Position numbers and translations under genes: made by a program. DNA of 64,000 nt, taken from contig WGAI01000059.1 of assembly GCA_015489175.1 (NCBI GenBank), positions 1-64,000 on the forward strand, given 5' to 3'. Source of the DNA: Caldifarciminota bacterium (GTDB lineage: Bacteria; Hydrothermota; Hydrothermia; B15-G9). The notes under the pieces are model-generated. The model was not told the origin of the DNA. It saw nothing but the letters and a program-made list of their open reading frames with translations, and did not search any database. Shown piece after piece: positions 17,937 to 26,396 of this stretch (positions are counted from its first letter, which is position 1; each line of letters starts with the position of its first letter).

Positions 17937-20657
17937 CTATTCTATTTTCTCGATACGCACAGCCGCCACTTTCAATTCGGGTATTTTTGAAATGGGATCA
18001 AGTGCGTCGTTGGTCAACATGTTGGCAGCGGCCTCCGCAAAATGGAACGGGATGAAAACGGAGCCGCTGTAAACTCTGCCGGATGCGATCGCTTTGATCT
18101 TGATTTCGCCTCTGCGCGATACGACCCTCACGACCTCGCCGTCCTCAATTCCAAGTTTTTTCATGTCGTCTGGGTGCATCTCCATGTAAGGCCCCTCAAC
18201 ATACTGTGGCAACGCCTGCGTCCGCCTCGTCATCGATGTCGTGTGGAAATGATACAAAATCCTGCCGGTGGAGAGCAGGAAAGGATATTCCTCATCAGGC
18301 CATTCGGCAGGCGGTATGAAATCCACTGGATGGAATTTGCCAAGTCCGTTGGGACGGTTAAACCTGTCTTTGTAAAGGTATTTTGTGCCCGGATGCTCAG
18401 GTGACGGGCACGGCCACTGTAACTTCTCGCCGTTTCTTATCCTCTCGTAAGTGATGCCGGCGTAAATCGGCACAAGCCTGTTTATCTCGTCGATGATGTC
18501 CTTCACGCTGCTGTAACCCATATCATAGCCCATCTTCCTCGCAACATCCTGAACAATAACCCAATCCGGTTTTGCCTCTCCGGGCGGGTCGATGGCCTTC
18601 TGAACCCATAGCACGCGCCGCTCGGTGTTGGTGTAAGTGCCGTTTTTCTCAGCGAAAGAGGCTGCGGGTAGGACGACATCGGCGTATTGGGCTGTCTCGG
18701 TCAGGAATATGTCCTGAACGACGAGAAACTCGACCACCTCAAGCGCTTCCTTCACATGCGGGATGTTGGGGTCAGAGATGACAGGATTTTCGCCCATGAA
18801 ATACATTGCCTTAACTTTGCCTTGAGTAGCGGCATACATCATCTCGACGACGGTCAGGCCGGGTTCTTCAGGAAGTTTAACACCCCATGCTTCTTCAAAT
18901 TTGCGTCGAGCGTTTGGATCGGTAACTTTCTGGTAGCCGGGGAACACATTGGGCAGTGCGCCGAGGTCACATGCGCCCTGAACATTGTTCTGACCGCGCA
19001 GCGGATTGACACCTGTGGATTCGCGGCCAACATTGCCCGTGAGCAACGCCATGTTGGCAAGTGAAAGAACATTATCTGTGCCTGTAACATGCTGAGTTAT
19101 TCCCATGGCGTAAACGATGGATGCCCTCTCCGCTGAGCCGTAGAGCCTTGCCGCTTCGATGATCTTCTCCTTCGGGACGTCCGTTATCTCCTCCGTCTTC
19201 TCAGGTGTGAACTTCTCAATGACCTTTATAAATTCATCGAACCCTTCTGTCCTAGACCGTATGAATTCCTCGTCCATCAGCCCTTCTTTCCAGATCACAT
19301 GCATCAGACCGTTGAACAGGGCCACATCTGTGCCGTTTCGCTGCTGGAGCCAGACCGTTGCGTAATCTACGAGGTCGATCCTGCGAGGATCGGCGACTAT
19401 GAGTTTGGCGTTGTGGAACAGGACTGCACGCTTGATGTAAGTTGCTGTTACAGGGTGTGTTTCAGTCGTGTTGGAGCCGGTGATGAAGATCACATCGGCG
19501 TTGAGAAATTCCTCAATCGAGTTGGTCATGGCGCCTGATCCGAACGCGCGGACGAGCCCCGCTATGGTGGAAGCGTGGCACAGCCTCGCACAGTGGTCTA
19601 CGCTGTTCGTCCCGATTACGGCCCTCATGAATTTCTGGAAGACGAAATTCTCCTCGTTCGTGCACTTAGCCGATGAAAGCCCTGCAATGGCATCAGGGCC
19701 ATACTTATCGCGTATCTCGCTCAAGCGGCTGGCAACATAGTCGAGCGCTTCTTCCCAGCTGACCTCGACGAACTTGCCGTCCTTCTTTATGAGCGGGTAT
19801 TTCAGGCGATCAGGTGAGTGGACGAAATCGAGCCCAAACCTTCCCTTTACGCATGTCGATCCCCTGTTGGGTATGTCGTCGTAACCGCGAACTTTGACTA
19901 TGCGGTCGTCCTTGATCCATAGCTCTAACTGACAGCCGACGCCGCAGTAGGGGCATGTCGTTACAACTTTACGATCGACATCGATCTCACGAACTCTAAC
20001 GCCGTAAACCGGTTTTTCAACGAGAGCGCCCGTCGGGCACGCCTGCACGCACTCGCCGCAGCCATCACACGCAGAGTCAGCCCAGTTCTCGATGCCTGCA
20101 ACGACATATTCTCCAAGACCTTTCCCTGCGAAAGACAGCACGCCCTTGCCCTGAATTTCAAAGCATGCCTTGATGCAGCGGCCGCACTTAATGCATTTGT
20201 GAGAATCGTAAATCAGAACAGGCGAGGAGTCGTCGTAAATCTTCGGGACCACATCCAAAAGCGACGGCAAGGTGCGCAGCTCCCTGCCGAGATTGTATCG
20301 AAAAGCGAGATCCTGAAGTTCGCAACTTCCGTTTTTCTCACAATTTATGCAATCGTCATCGTGCTCAGCAAGGATCATCTCAAGTATCCCGCGCCTTACG
20401 CTTTCGATTTCATCGTCAAAGGCCGTTACTTTCATCCCATCCTCGACCTGCACCATGCACGATGGGACGAGGCCGGGGCGGCCGTCGATCTTAACAACAC
20501 ACAATCTACATGAACCTGTTGGCGAAACCTTTTCGTAATAACAAAGCCCCGGTATGTCTATTCCGTTATCACGCGCCACCTTCAACAGGCTGGCGCCACG
20601 CGGGGCATGAATCTCTTTGCCATCGATGTGGATTGTGACCATCTCTTTTGAGCTCAT
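17937..20657 (-). CDS. fdhA: NAD-linked formate dehydrogenase, catalytic alpha subunit
   Basis: 906 residues. The N-terminal NuoG-like part binds a 2Fe-2S cluster (GLCYYEKVSPTGSCRLCVV), a His-Cys3 4Fe-4S cluster (EHDDDCINCEKNGSCELQ) and two ferredoxin-type clusters (CIKCGRCIKAC, CDGCGECVQACP). The molybdopterin domain begins CPYCGVGCQLELW and holds the active-site Cys-His pair in ARLCHAST, so this is a cysteine rather than selenocysteine enzyme. RGQNNVQGACDLGALPNVFP carries the catalytic Arg typical of formate dehydrogenases. The ATG at 20657 is chosen because GGAGG lies 8 nt upstream. Last gene of the operon 22975-17937; the NuoE/NuoF-like partners pass electrons to NAD. Confidence 0.94.
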   Translation of the reverse strand: MSSKEMVTIHIDGKEIHAPRGASLLKVARDNGIDIPGLCYYEKVSPTGSCRLCVVKIDGRPGLVPSCMVQVEDGMKVTAFDDEIESVRRGILEMILAEHDDDCINCEKNGSCELQDLAFRYNLGRELRTLPSLLDVVPKIYDDSSPVLIYDSHKCIKCGRCIKACFEIQGKGVLSFAGKGLGEYVVAGIENWADSACDGCGECVQACPTGALVEKPVYGVRVREIDVDRKVVTTCPYCGVGCQLELWIKDDRIVKVRGYDDIPNRGSTCVKGRFGLDFVHSPDRLKYPLIKKDGKFVEVSWEEALDYVASRLSEIRDKYGPDAIAGLSSAKCTNEENFVFQKFMRAVIGTNSVDHCARLCHASTIAGLVRAFGSGAMTNSIEEFLNADVIFITGSNTTETHPVTATYIKRAVLFHNAKLIVADPRRIDLVDYATVWLQQRNGTDVALFNGLMHVIWKEGLMDEEFIRSRTEGFDEFIKVIEKFTPEKTEEITDVPKEKIIEAARLYGSAERASIVYAMGITQHVTGTDNVLSLANMALLTGNVGRESTGVNPLRGQNNVQGACDLGALPNVFPGYQKVTDPNARRKFEEAWGVKLPEEPGLTVVEMMYAATQGKVKAMYFMGENPVISDPNIPHVKEALEVVEFLVVQDIFLTETAQYADVVLPAASFAEKNGTYTNTERRVLWVQKAIDPPGEAKPDWVIVQDVARKMGYDMGYSSVKDIIDEINRLVPIYAGITYERIRNGEKLQWPCPSPEHPGTKYLYKDRFNRPNGLGKFHPVDFIPPAEWPDEEYPFLLSTGRILYHFHTTSMTRRTQALPQYVEGPYMEMHPDDMKKLGIEDGEVVRVVSRRGEIKIKAIASGRVYSGSVFIPFHFAEAAANMLTNDALDPISKIPELKVAAVRIEKIE

Positions 20658-20671
20658 GTTTAAAACCTCCG

Positions 20672-22189
20672 TCAATCGCCGCAACGGCTTTCAAAATCGG
20701 CCCTGAATATCTCAAGGGCTGTTTTTACTGGCAGGTGAACCGATTGGCCAAGCGGGCAGAAGGATGTAAGTTTCATGTTGTAAGCGATGTCCAACATGAC
20801 ATCCAGATCTTTTCGGGTGCAGTTTCCGTTGTAAACTCTGGTCATTATGTCCGTGATGATTTGCGTTCCGACGCGGCATGGCACACACTTGCCGCAGGAT
20901 TCTCGTTTGAAAAATCTGGCTATCGAAAGGAGCACGCCGATTGCGTCAGCCTTATCGCTTAGCACAAGGACGGCGCCTGAGCCGAGCATGCCTCCCTTCT
21001 CTTTAACGCCCTCGAAATCCAATTTTGTGTCCAGGTCGGCGATGAACCCGCCAGCAGCGCCTCCGACGAGCGCAGCCCTGAACTCGCCATCTTTCAGCCC
21101 TCCGCCGTAGTCAAACACGAGCTCCCGCAGCGTTATGCCCATCGGTGCCTCAAAAAGTCCGGTGTGGACAGTGTTGCCGAGCACCGAATATACCTTCGTG
21201 CCGGGCGAGGATTCCGTTCCAAAGCTGCGATACCAATTGGCGCCCTTCATGATTATCGACGGCACATTGGCAAGCGTCTCAACATTGTTGACAAGGGTCG
21301 GCTGGTTCCAAAGTCCTTTCTGTGGCGGATAGGGCGGCTTTGGGCGTGGCTGACCGCGCTTGCCTTCAAGCGCCTCGATGAGTGCTGTCTCCTCGCCGCA
21401 GATGTAGCCGCCAGCACTCGGAACAAGCCTTATGTCGAACGAAAAGCCAGTGTCGAGTATGTTTTCGCCAATGAAACTGCGCTCTTTGGCATCGGCAATG
21501 GCTTTTTTGAGCCTTTCGATGGCAAGTGAATGCTCACCGCGAACGAATATGTAGCCCTGCGATGCACCCACAGCGTATCCGGCTATGAGCACGCCCTCGA
21601 TGAGCCTGTGAGGATCGCCCTCCTCGATCACCCTGTCCTTGAATGTGCCCGGCTCGCTCTCGTCGGCGTTTGCGATGACAAACCGCATCTTTCCCTCGGA
21701 TTTGGCCGTGAATTCCCATTTGAGCCCGGTCGGGAATCCTGCTCCGCCTCGTCCTCTGAGCCCTGAGGCCTTCACTTCCTCGATGACATCGGCAGGTGAC
21801 ATCTCATTAAGCGCTTTTTTCAAGGCTTCATAGCCGCCGCTCTCGATGTATTCGTCGATGCTTTCGGGGTCGATAACTCCCACGCGCTCAAGCACAATCC
21901 GTTTCTGTCTCGAAGGCAGTATCGTAGAAGGCAAAACGCTGCCATCAAACCTCTGATCGACGGTTTTATCCCCTTCAAGGTGTTTTTTCACAATTGTAGG
22001 CACCTCTGAAACGGGCACACCTGAATATCGCACGCCTGTCGGGAAAACCGCCAGACTGACGCCATCAAAGTCGCCGATGGACAGGCCGCGAATCACCTCC
22101 ACATTCGGGAGCCCCTCGATCTCCGCTTTCAACCTGCTGAAAACCCCGTCATCGGCAACGCCGAGCAAAACATATCTCCTCGAACTCAT
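20672..22189 (-). CDS. NuoF-like NADH-binding diaphorase subunit of formate dehydrogenase
   Basis: 505 residues, homologous to NuoF/HydB/FdsB. Residues 1-80 form a thioredoxin-like domain without cysteines. The flavin and NAD core follows: GLRGRGGAGFPTGLKW, VIANADESEPGTFKDR, AGGYICGEETALIEALEGKR and PTLVNNVETLANVP. An SLBB region and the 4Fe-4S motif ESCGKCVPCRVGTQ with a distal Cys (SFCPLGQ) come near the end. The two extra C-terminal ferredoxin clusters of HydB-type bifurcating subunits are absent. GGAGGAG precedes the ATG, which overlaps the stop of the upstream NuoE-like gene. Confidence 0.93.
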   Translation of the reverse strand: MSSRRYVLLGVADDGVFSRLKAEIEGLPNVEVIRGLSIGDFDGVSLAVFPTGVRYSGVPVSEVPTIVKKHLEGDKTVDQRFDGSVLPSTILPSRQKRIVLERVGVIDPESIDEYIESGGYEALKKALNEMSPADVIEEVKASGLRGRGGAGFPTGLKWEFTAKSEGKMRFVIANADESEPGTFKDRVIEEGDPHRLIEGVLIAGYAVGASQGYIFVRGEHSLAIERLKKAIADAKERSFIGENILDTGFSFDIRLVPSAGGYICGEETALIEALEGKRGQPRPKPPYPPQKGLWNQPTLVNNVETLANVPSIIMKGANWYRSFGTESSPGTKVYSVLGNTVHTGLFEAPMGITLRELVFDYGGGLKDGEFRAALVGGAAGGFIADLDTKLDFEGVKEKGGMLGSGAVLVLSDKADAIGVLLSIARFFKRESCGKCVPCRVGTQIITDIMTRVYNGNCTRKDLDVMLDIAYNMKLTSFCPLGQSVHLPVKTALEIFRADFESRCGD

Positions 22190-22650
22190 CTCGTCTCCTC
22201 CTCCCTGTAACTTTCGATGATCTGCCTGATTTTGTCAGGTGTCAGGTTGCCCCACACATCCTCGTCCACGACCATGGCAGGAGCGACACCGCAGACGCCG
22301 AGGCAGGATGTCGTTTCAAGTGTGAAAAGGCCGTCTGGAGTGGTTTCCCCTTCGGAGATGCCAAGTAGCGATTTTAGCTCCTCAAGCACGGTGGTGGCTC
22401 CCATCAATTGACATGCCGGTGAATCGCAGACCTGTATGATGTGCATACCCTTGGGGACAACCCTCAACGCAGAGCAGTAACTTGCCACTCCATACACCCG
22501 CGCATAGGACATGTGCAGGTATTTTGCCACTTTCCTGAGGTCATCTGGCGTGAGATAGCCCTCTGGACGGGTCTCCTGAACCTCCTTGAGTATTGGCAGG
22601 AGGTTCTCCGGCAGGGGTTCAAATTTCTTGAGGACATTATCGATTGACAT
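22186..22650 (-). CDS. NuoE-like 2Fe-2S subunit
   Basis: A 154-residue thioredoxin-fold 2Fe-2S protein of the 24-kDa (NuoE/HydC/HndA) family that shuttles electrons between FMN and the other clusters. The four cysteine ligands are visible in VCDSPACQL and TTSCLGVCGVAP. The N-terminal helical part is ENLLPILKEVQETRPEGYL. The start is set at ATG 22650, four nt after the upstream stop with GGGGAG ahead; in-frame ATGs further upstream overlap the previous gene. It overlaps the NuoF-like gene by 4 nt. Confidence 0.93.
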   Translation of the reverse strand: MSIDNVLKKFEPLPENLLPILKEVQETRPEGYLTPDDLRKVAKYLHMSYARVYGVASYCSALRVVPKGMHIIQVCDSPACQLMGATTVLEELKSLLGISEGETTPDGLFTLETTSCLGVCGVAPAMVVDEDVWGNLTPDKIRQIIESYREEETR

Positions 22651-22654
22651 GGCG

Positions 22655-22975
22655 TTAACTCCCCTGCGGCTCATCATGCACATCGATGAGCCAGTCGATT
22701 ATCGGGGTTCCTCCAATGATGTGGTATTCGACAACCGTTTTGACCGTTTCAGGCGTCATGTTTCCATAAGCGAATGTCCTGCCGCCGTGATGAACCTCAA
22801 TAATCGGCTCGGATGATGCCACGCCCTTTTCGCCGGTTTTCTTCAAGACGACATTCAGCCCTCGCTGTTCGATTTCGGACTTCAGCGCTTCAAAAACGCT
22901 CATGGCACCAGCAGCAACTGCCGTCGTGCCGGTGCTAACCGTAATCACAATCTCCTTTTTATCAAGCTCTCCCAT
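22655..22975 (-). CDS. Cysteine-free thioredoxin-like ferredoxin-fold subunit
   Basis: A 106-residue first gene of the formate dehydrogenase operon. Its sequence follows the thioredoxin-like 2Fe-2S domain found at the N terminus of HydB/NuoF-type proteins: VSTGTTAVAAGAMSVFEALK aligns with the usual CxGTGGxAAGA region, KTGEKGVASSEPIIEV with TGCxGxCxxGP, and TPETVKTVVEYHIIGG with the closing helix. All four cluster-ligand cysteines are replaced; the protein contains no cysteine at all. It therefore cannot hold the 2Fe-2S cluster and is more likely a structural subunit. AAAGGAGG precedes the ATG. Confidence 0.83.
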   Translation of the reverse strand: MGELDKKEIVITVSTGTTAVAAGAMSVFEALKSEIEQRGLNVVLKKTGEKGVASSEPIIEVHHGGRTFAYGNMTPETVKTVVEYHIIGGTPIIDWLIDVHDEPQGS

Positions 22976-23082
22976 AAAAATGAGCCTCCTTTTGCATGCC
23001 TCAAAATGTTCTAAGTCCCGAAGGATTAACCTATATGACTATTCTTTCCAATTTTAAACCCACGAATTTTGGACAGCAAATC

Positions 23083-24747
23083 TCAATCAAAAACTGCGCC
23101 TCTCAGCCGATTGAGTGCGGTGGAGATCTCGAAGCTGCGGGGCAGGGTAAGGAAGCCGTCCGTTGCTCTCAGCACCGAAAAGCCCTCCGTGATGACATCT
23201 GAAAGCCCTTCTTCTATCATCTCCCTGACGGTCAGATCGCCGTATTTGTCAATCGCATAGAGCATTAGTTTGCCGATTGCGCGCGTCTGCTCCCTCTCGA
23301 CTATCTGTTCAACCGCAGACAGGTCTATGAGATTGCTGCCGAAAAGGATGGTGTGTTTGCTTTTTGCGTCCACTTTTATCTTCCTGCCTCTGTATGGGCT
23401 CACGCTGTTTCGCCTCAACCTCCTTGCCGATGGTGAACGGAACGCCGGCACATCGGGCACGCGGTAAGGCCGCCTCTGAGCTATCTCTTTTGCCCTCTGT
23501 GTGGCGCATATCGGCTGATATTCTTCCATTAAAATGACAGTGTCCGCCACGCTCAGGTAGTCGCCTGCTCCGCCGACAACAATTATGCTTGAAATGCCCA
23601 ACCTGCTGTAAAGTTCTCTGGCGCGGTCGATATACGGGACAATGGGCTCTTTCCTTATCAATTCGCGCATCAGCTCGTCGCGAATCATGAAGTTCGTTGC
23701 GGATGTGTCCTCGTCGATCAGGAACAAAGTTGCGCCCATCTCGATCGCTTCAATGATGTTAGCCGCCTGAGATGTCGAGCCCGAAGCGTCCTCTGTGGAA
23801 AAGTGTTTCGTGTCGATCGATGATGGTAAGTCCCTTATAAAAGCGGAGATATCGACATTACTTATGTATCGGCCGTCCTCGGCCCTGATCTTGACCGCCG
23901 CAGGGACTGTGACGGCGAGCTCCCTGCCATCGCCTGGAATGTGGTCGTAAACGCCAAACTGGATGGCCTCAAGCAGCGTCGATTTGCCGTGAAATCCCCC
24001 ACCGGCTATCAATGTCACGCCTTCGGGTATGCCCATGCCTTTGATCCGCCGTCCTGAAGGCAACTTGAAGCTGATGACAAGCTCAGCTGACGGGTTAAAT
24101 GGAACAGCCCCGTCGAGCGGCCTGTTATCAACGCCGCTGGCACGCGGCAGGATAGCCCCCTCGGCGATGAAGGCCACAAGCCCCTTTTCTTTAAGTTTTT
24201 GCCTTATGAAGCTGGCGTCTAAGGCGGTCTCTACATGCTTTTTTAGCTCTGCATCGTGGCGCTGTTGGGGGAATATGGACTGGATAATGGTCGGCAGCTC
24301 CTCGATGAGCATCTTGATAGCGATCCGTCCATTGATGCGTCTGCCGTCAGCCGGCAACCCGATGCCGAACCTGATCGTCAGGGCTTTCGCGCCTATCTCG
24401 ACGCCTGATCTCTGGATGATCTCCTGTCCCGGACGCGCGAAAGCGTAAAGTCCGCTGTTGCCGCTGCCCCTTTTCCTTAAGAATTTGCGCGATACATCGT
24501 GCAGCCTGCGAAGCAGCCAGTCAGCGGTCGCCGTTCTGCTGACTTCGTCCTCCAGTGCCCATGATGGAAGCCTAAGGATGGAAAGCGAAACCTCGGCTTC
24601 AAATCTGCCAGGAGGCGCAAAAGGATCGGACTGCACATGTTTGACATGGAGCTTGAAAGTCCGATAATCGTATGTCCCGGTTATGTCTTTATAAGCTCCG
24701 TATCCCTTGCGATCTATGCGAGCCAGAATTCTTTTCAATCTATCCAT
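23083..24747 (-). CDS. Predicted ATPase of the ABC class (COG3044 type)
   Basis: 554 residues. The centre has an unusual P-loop GGGFHGKSTLLEAIQFGVYD, followed by DGRYISNVDISAFIRDLP, STEDASGSTSQAANIIEA (signature-like region) and the Walker B strand ATLFLIDEDTSATNFMIRD. VPYIDRARELYSRLGISSII follows. These are the hallmarks of a widespread but uncharacterised ABC-ATPase family with no membrane domain. The ATG overlaps the pyrG stop by 8 nt, so both are probably co-transcribed. Function unknown; an RNA or nucleotide link has been suggested only by association. Confidence 0.88.
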   Translation of the reverse strand: MDRLKRILARIDRKGYGAYKDITGTYDYRTFKLHVKHVQSDPFAPPGRFEAEVSLSILRLPSWALEDEVSRTATADWLLRRLHDVSRKFLRKRGSGNSGLYAFARPGQEIIQRSGVEIGAKALTIRFGIGLPADGRRINGRIAIKMLIEELPTIIQSIFPQQRHDAELKKHVETALDASFIRQKLKEKGLVAFIAEGAILPRASGVDNRPLDGAVPFNPSAELVISFKLPSGRRIKGMGIPEGVTLIAGGGFHGKSTLLEAIQFGVYDHIPGDGRELAVTVPAAVKIRAEDGRYISNVDISAFIRDLPSSIDTKHFSTEDASGSTSQAANIIEAIEMGATLFLIDEDTSATNFMIRDELMRELIRKEPIVPYIDRARELYSRLGISSIIVVGGAGDYLSVADTVILMEEYQPICATQRAKEIAQRRPYRVPDVPAFRSPSARRLRRNSVSPYRGRKIKVDAKSKHTILFGSNLIDLSAVEQIVEREQTRAIGKLMLYAIDKYGDLTVREMIEEGLSDVITEGFSVLRATDGFLTLPRSFEISTALNRLRGAVFD

Positions 24748-26341
24748 TTTGTTTCATTGCTGCGCGTACGAGGCCGACGAAAAGTGGATGTGGCGATAGT
24801 GGCCTCGATTTGAACTCAGGGTGGAATTGCGATGCTATGAAAAACGGATGATCTTTTATCTCAACCACTTCAACAAGTCCGCTGTCAACTGCTTCGCCTG
24901 ATACGGTGAGGCCGGCGTCCTCCAGCTGCTGACGATACGCGCGGTTGACCTCATACCTGTGGCGATGGCGCTCGTGGATTATCTCCTGCCGATAAAGGTT
25001 GTAAACGAGTGTATCCCTGAAAAGCCTCACTGCCGATGAGCCGAGCCGCATCGTGCCACCGTAAATCTCAAATCCGACCTCGTCCGGGAGTAAATCGATA
25101 ACGGGGTGGGGTGTTGAGGGGTCGAATTCCGTCGAATTGGCATTTTCAAGTCCCACGACATGTCGCGCAAACTCCACGACGGTGAGTTGCAGGCCGAGAC
25201 AGATGCCAAGGAACGGGATTTTGTTCTCGCGCGCGTATTTGATGGCCATTATCTTGCCTTCTGTCCCGCGCTTGCCAAACCCGCCGGGTATGATCAGCCC
25301 ATCAATGCCATCCAGCATGCTCTCAGCGCCATTTTTCTCGACATCTGTGGAGCTTATCAGAACCGGTTCTACTTTTATGTCGTTTGCTGCGCCTGCATGA
25401 ACGAGCGCCTCAAAAATGCTTTTGTATGAATCCCTTATGTGCACATATTTGCCGCAAAGCCCGATCCTGACAGTGCCACGAGAGGGGTTTTTGACCCGTC
25501 TCAAAAAATTCTCCCAGTCCGTCAGATCAGGGGATTCCGCGAAAGGTAATCCGAATTGCGTAAGAATTTCGCGATCAACATTAGCCTTTCTCAAAAGGAG
25601 CGGGATGTCGTAGATGGTTGGCATCACGGAGGCGCGAACCACTCGTTTCGGCGGCAGATTTGCGAAAAGCGCTATCTTCCGCACTGCATCCCATGTGATT
25701 TCCTTTTCTGCCCTGCATATCAGCATATCCGGTTGGATGCCTATCTCCCTTAGCTTCTGCACGCTGTGCTGTGTGGGTTTCGTCTTAAGTTCGCCAGCTG
25801 CAGACAGATATGGCAGAAGCGTCAGGTGGATTGAGAATGTCCCCGACGGCGGTTCCTCAAGCCTTAGTTGCCGTATGGCTTCGAGGAACGGCAGGCTCTC
25901 GATATCTCCCACGGTGCCGCCGACTTCGACGATGACTATGTCGCTGTCAACACCGAGCTGCCTGATTCTCGACTTGATCTCATTGGTGAGGTGCGGCACA
26001 ACCTGAACGGTCTGTCCCAAAAATTCGCCCTTCCGCTCCTTCTCGATCAAGGTGGCATACACCTGACCTGTGGTGAAGTTGTTTTCCCGTTTCAGAGATT
26101 GGTTAAGGAACCGCTCGTAATGGCCGATGTCGAGGTCGGTCTCCGCCCCATCGTCGGTGACGAAGACCTCTCCGTGCTGAAACGGGTTCATCGTGCCGGG
26201 ATCGACATTGATGTAAGGGTCAATCTTGAGGAGTTTCACACGGTAGCCGTTCCTTTTGAGGAGCAAGCCGATAGATGCGGTGATGACGCCCTTGCCGAGG
26301 GATGACACAACGCCGCCTGTTACAAAAATGTATTTAGCCAT
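24740..26341 (-). CDS. pyrG: CTP synthase
   Basis: 533 residues, the standard length. The N-terminal amidoligase domain has YIFVTGGVVSSLGKGVITAS, the KIDPYINVDPGTMNPFQHGE loop and VEVGGTVGDIESLPFLEA. The C-terminal class I glutaminase domain has IIPGGFGKRGTEGKI, the nucleophile in FLGICLGLQLTVVEFAR, and the His-Glu pair in SQFHPEFKSRP. AAAAGGGG lies before the ATG and a TATAAT box on the minus strand (26370-26365) lies 23 nt upstream. Confidence 0.97.
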   Translation of the reverse strand: MAKYIFVTGGVVSSLGKGVITASIGLLLKRNGYRVKLLKIDPYINVDPGTMNPFQHGEVFVTDDGAETDLDIGHYERFLNQSLKRENNFTTGQVYATLIEKERKGEFLGQTVQVVPHLTNEIKSRIRQLGVDSDIVIVEVGGTVGDIESLPFLEAIRQLRLEEPPSGTFSIHLTLLPYLSAAGELKTKPTQHSVQKLREIGIQPDMLICRAEKEITWDAVRKIALFANLPPKRVVRASVMPTIYDIPLLLRKANVDREILTQFGLPFAESPDLTDWENFLRRVKNPSRGTVRIGLCGKYVHIRDSYKSIFEALVHAGAANDIKVEPVLISSTDVEKNGAESMLDGIDGLIIPGGFGKRGTEGKIMAIKYARENKIPFLGICLGLQLTVVEFARHVVGLENANSTEFDPSTPHPVIDLLPDEVGFEIYGGTMRLGSSAVRLFRDTLVYNLYRQEIIHERHRHRYEVNRAYRQQLEDAGLTVSGEAVDSGLVEVVEIKDHPFFIASQFHPEFKSRPLSPHPLFVGLVRAAMKQNG

Positions 26342-26364
26342 AACACAACCCCTTTTGGGACTTG

Positions 26365-26370
26365 ATTATA
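26365..26370 (-). promoter_or_regulatory. TATAAT -10 box upstream of pyrG
   Basis: TATAAT on the minus strand in the 55-bp gap between the serine hydrolase gene and pyrG, 23 nt before the ATG, with the ribosome site between. No good -35 was found. Confidence 0.45.
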
Positions 26371-26396
26371 AAGGCCGAATTTTGTCTCGGGCTCCG

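Noticed and set aside
19600..19640. Selenocysteine in formate dehydrogenase
   Set aside because: The active-site codon in ARLCHAST encodes Cys, with no in-frame TGA, so no SECIS element is needed.
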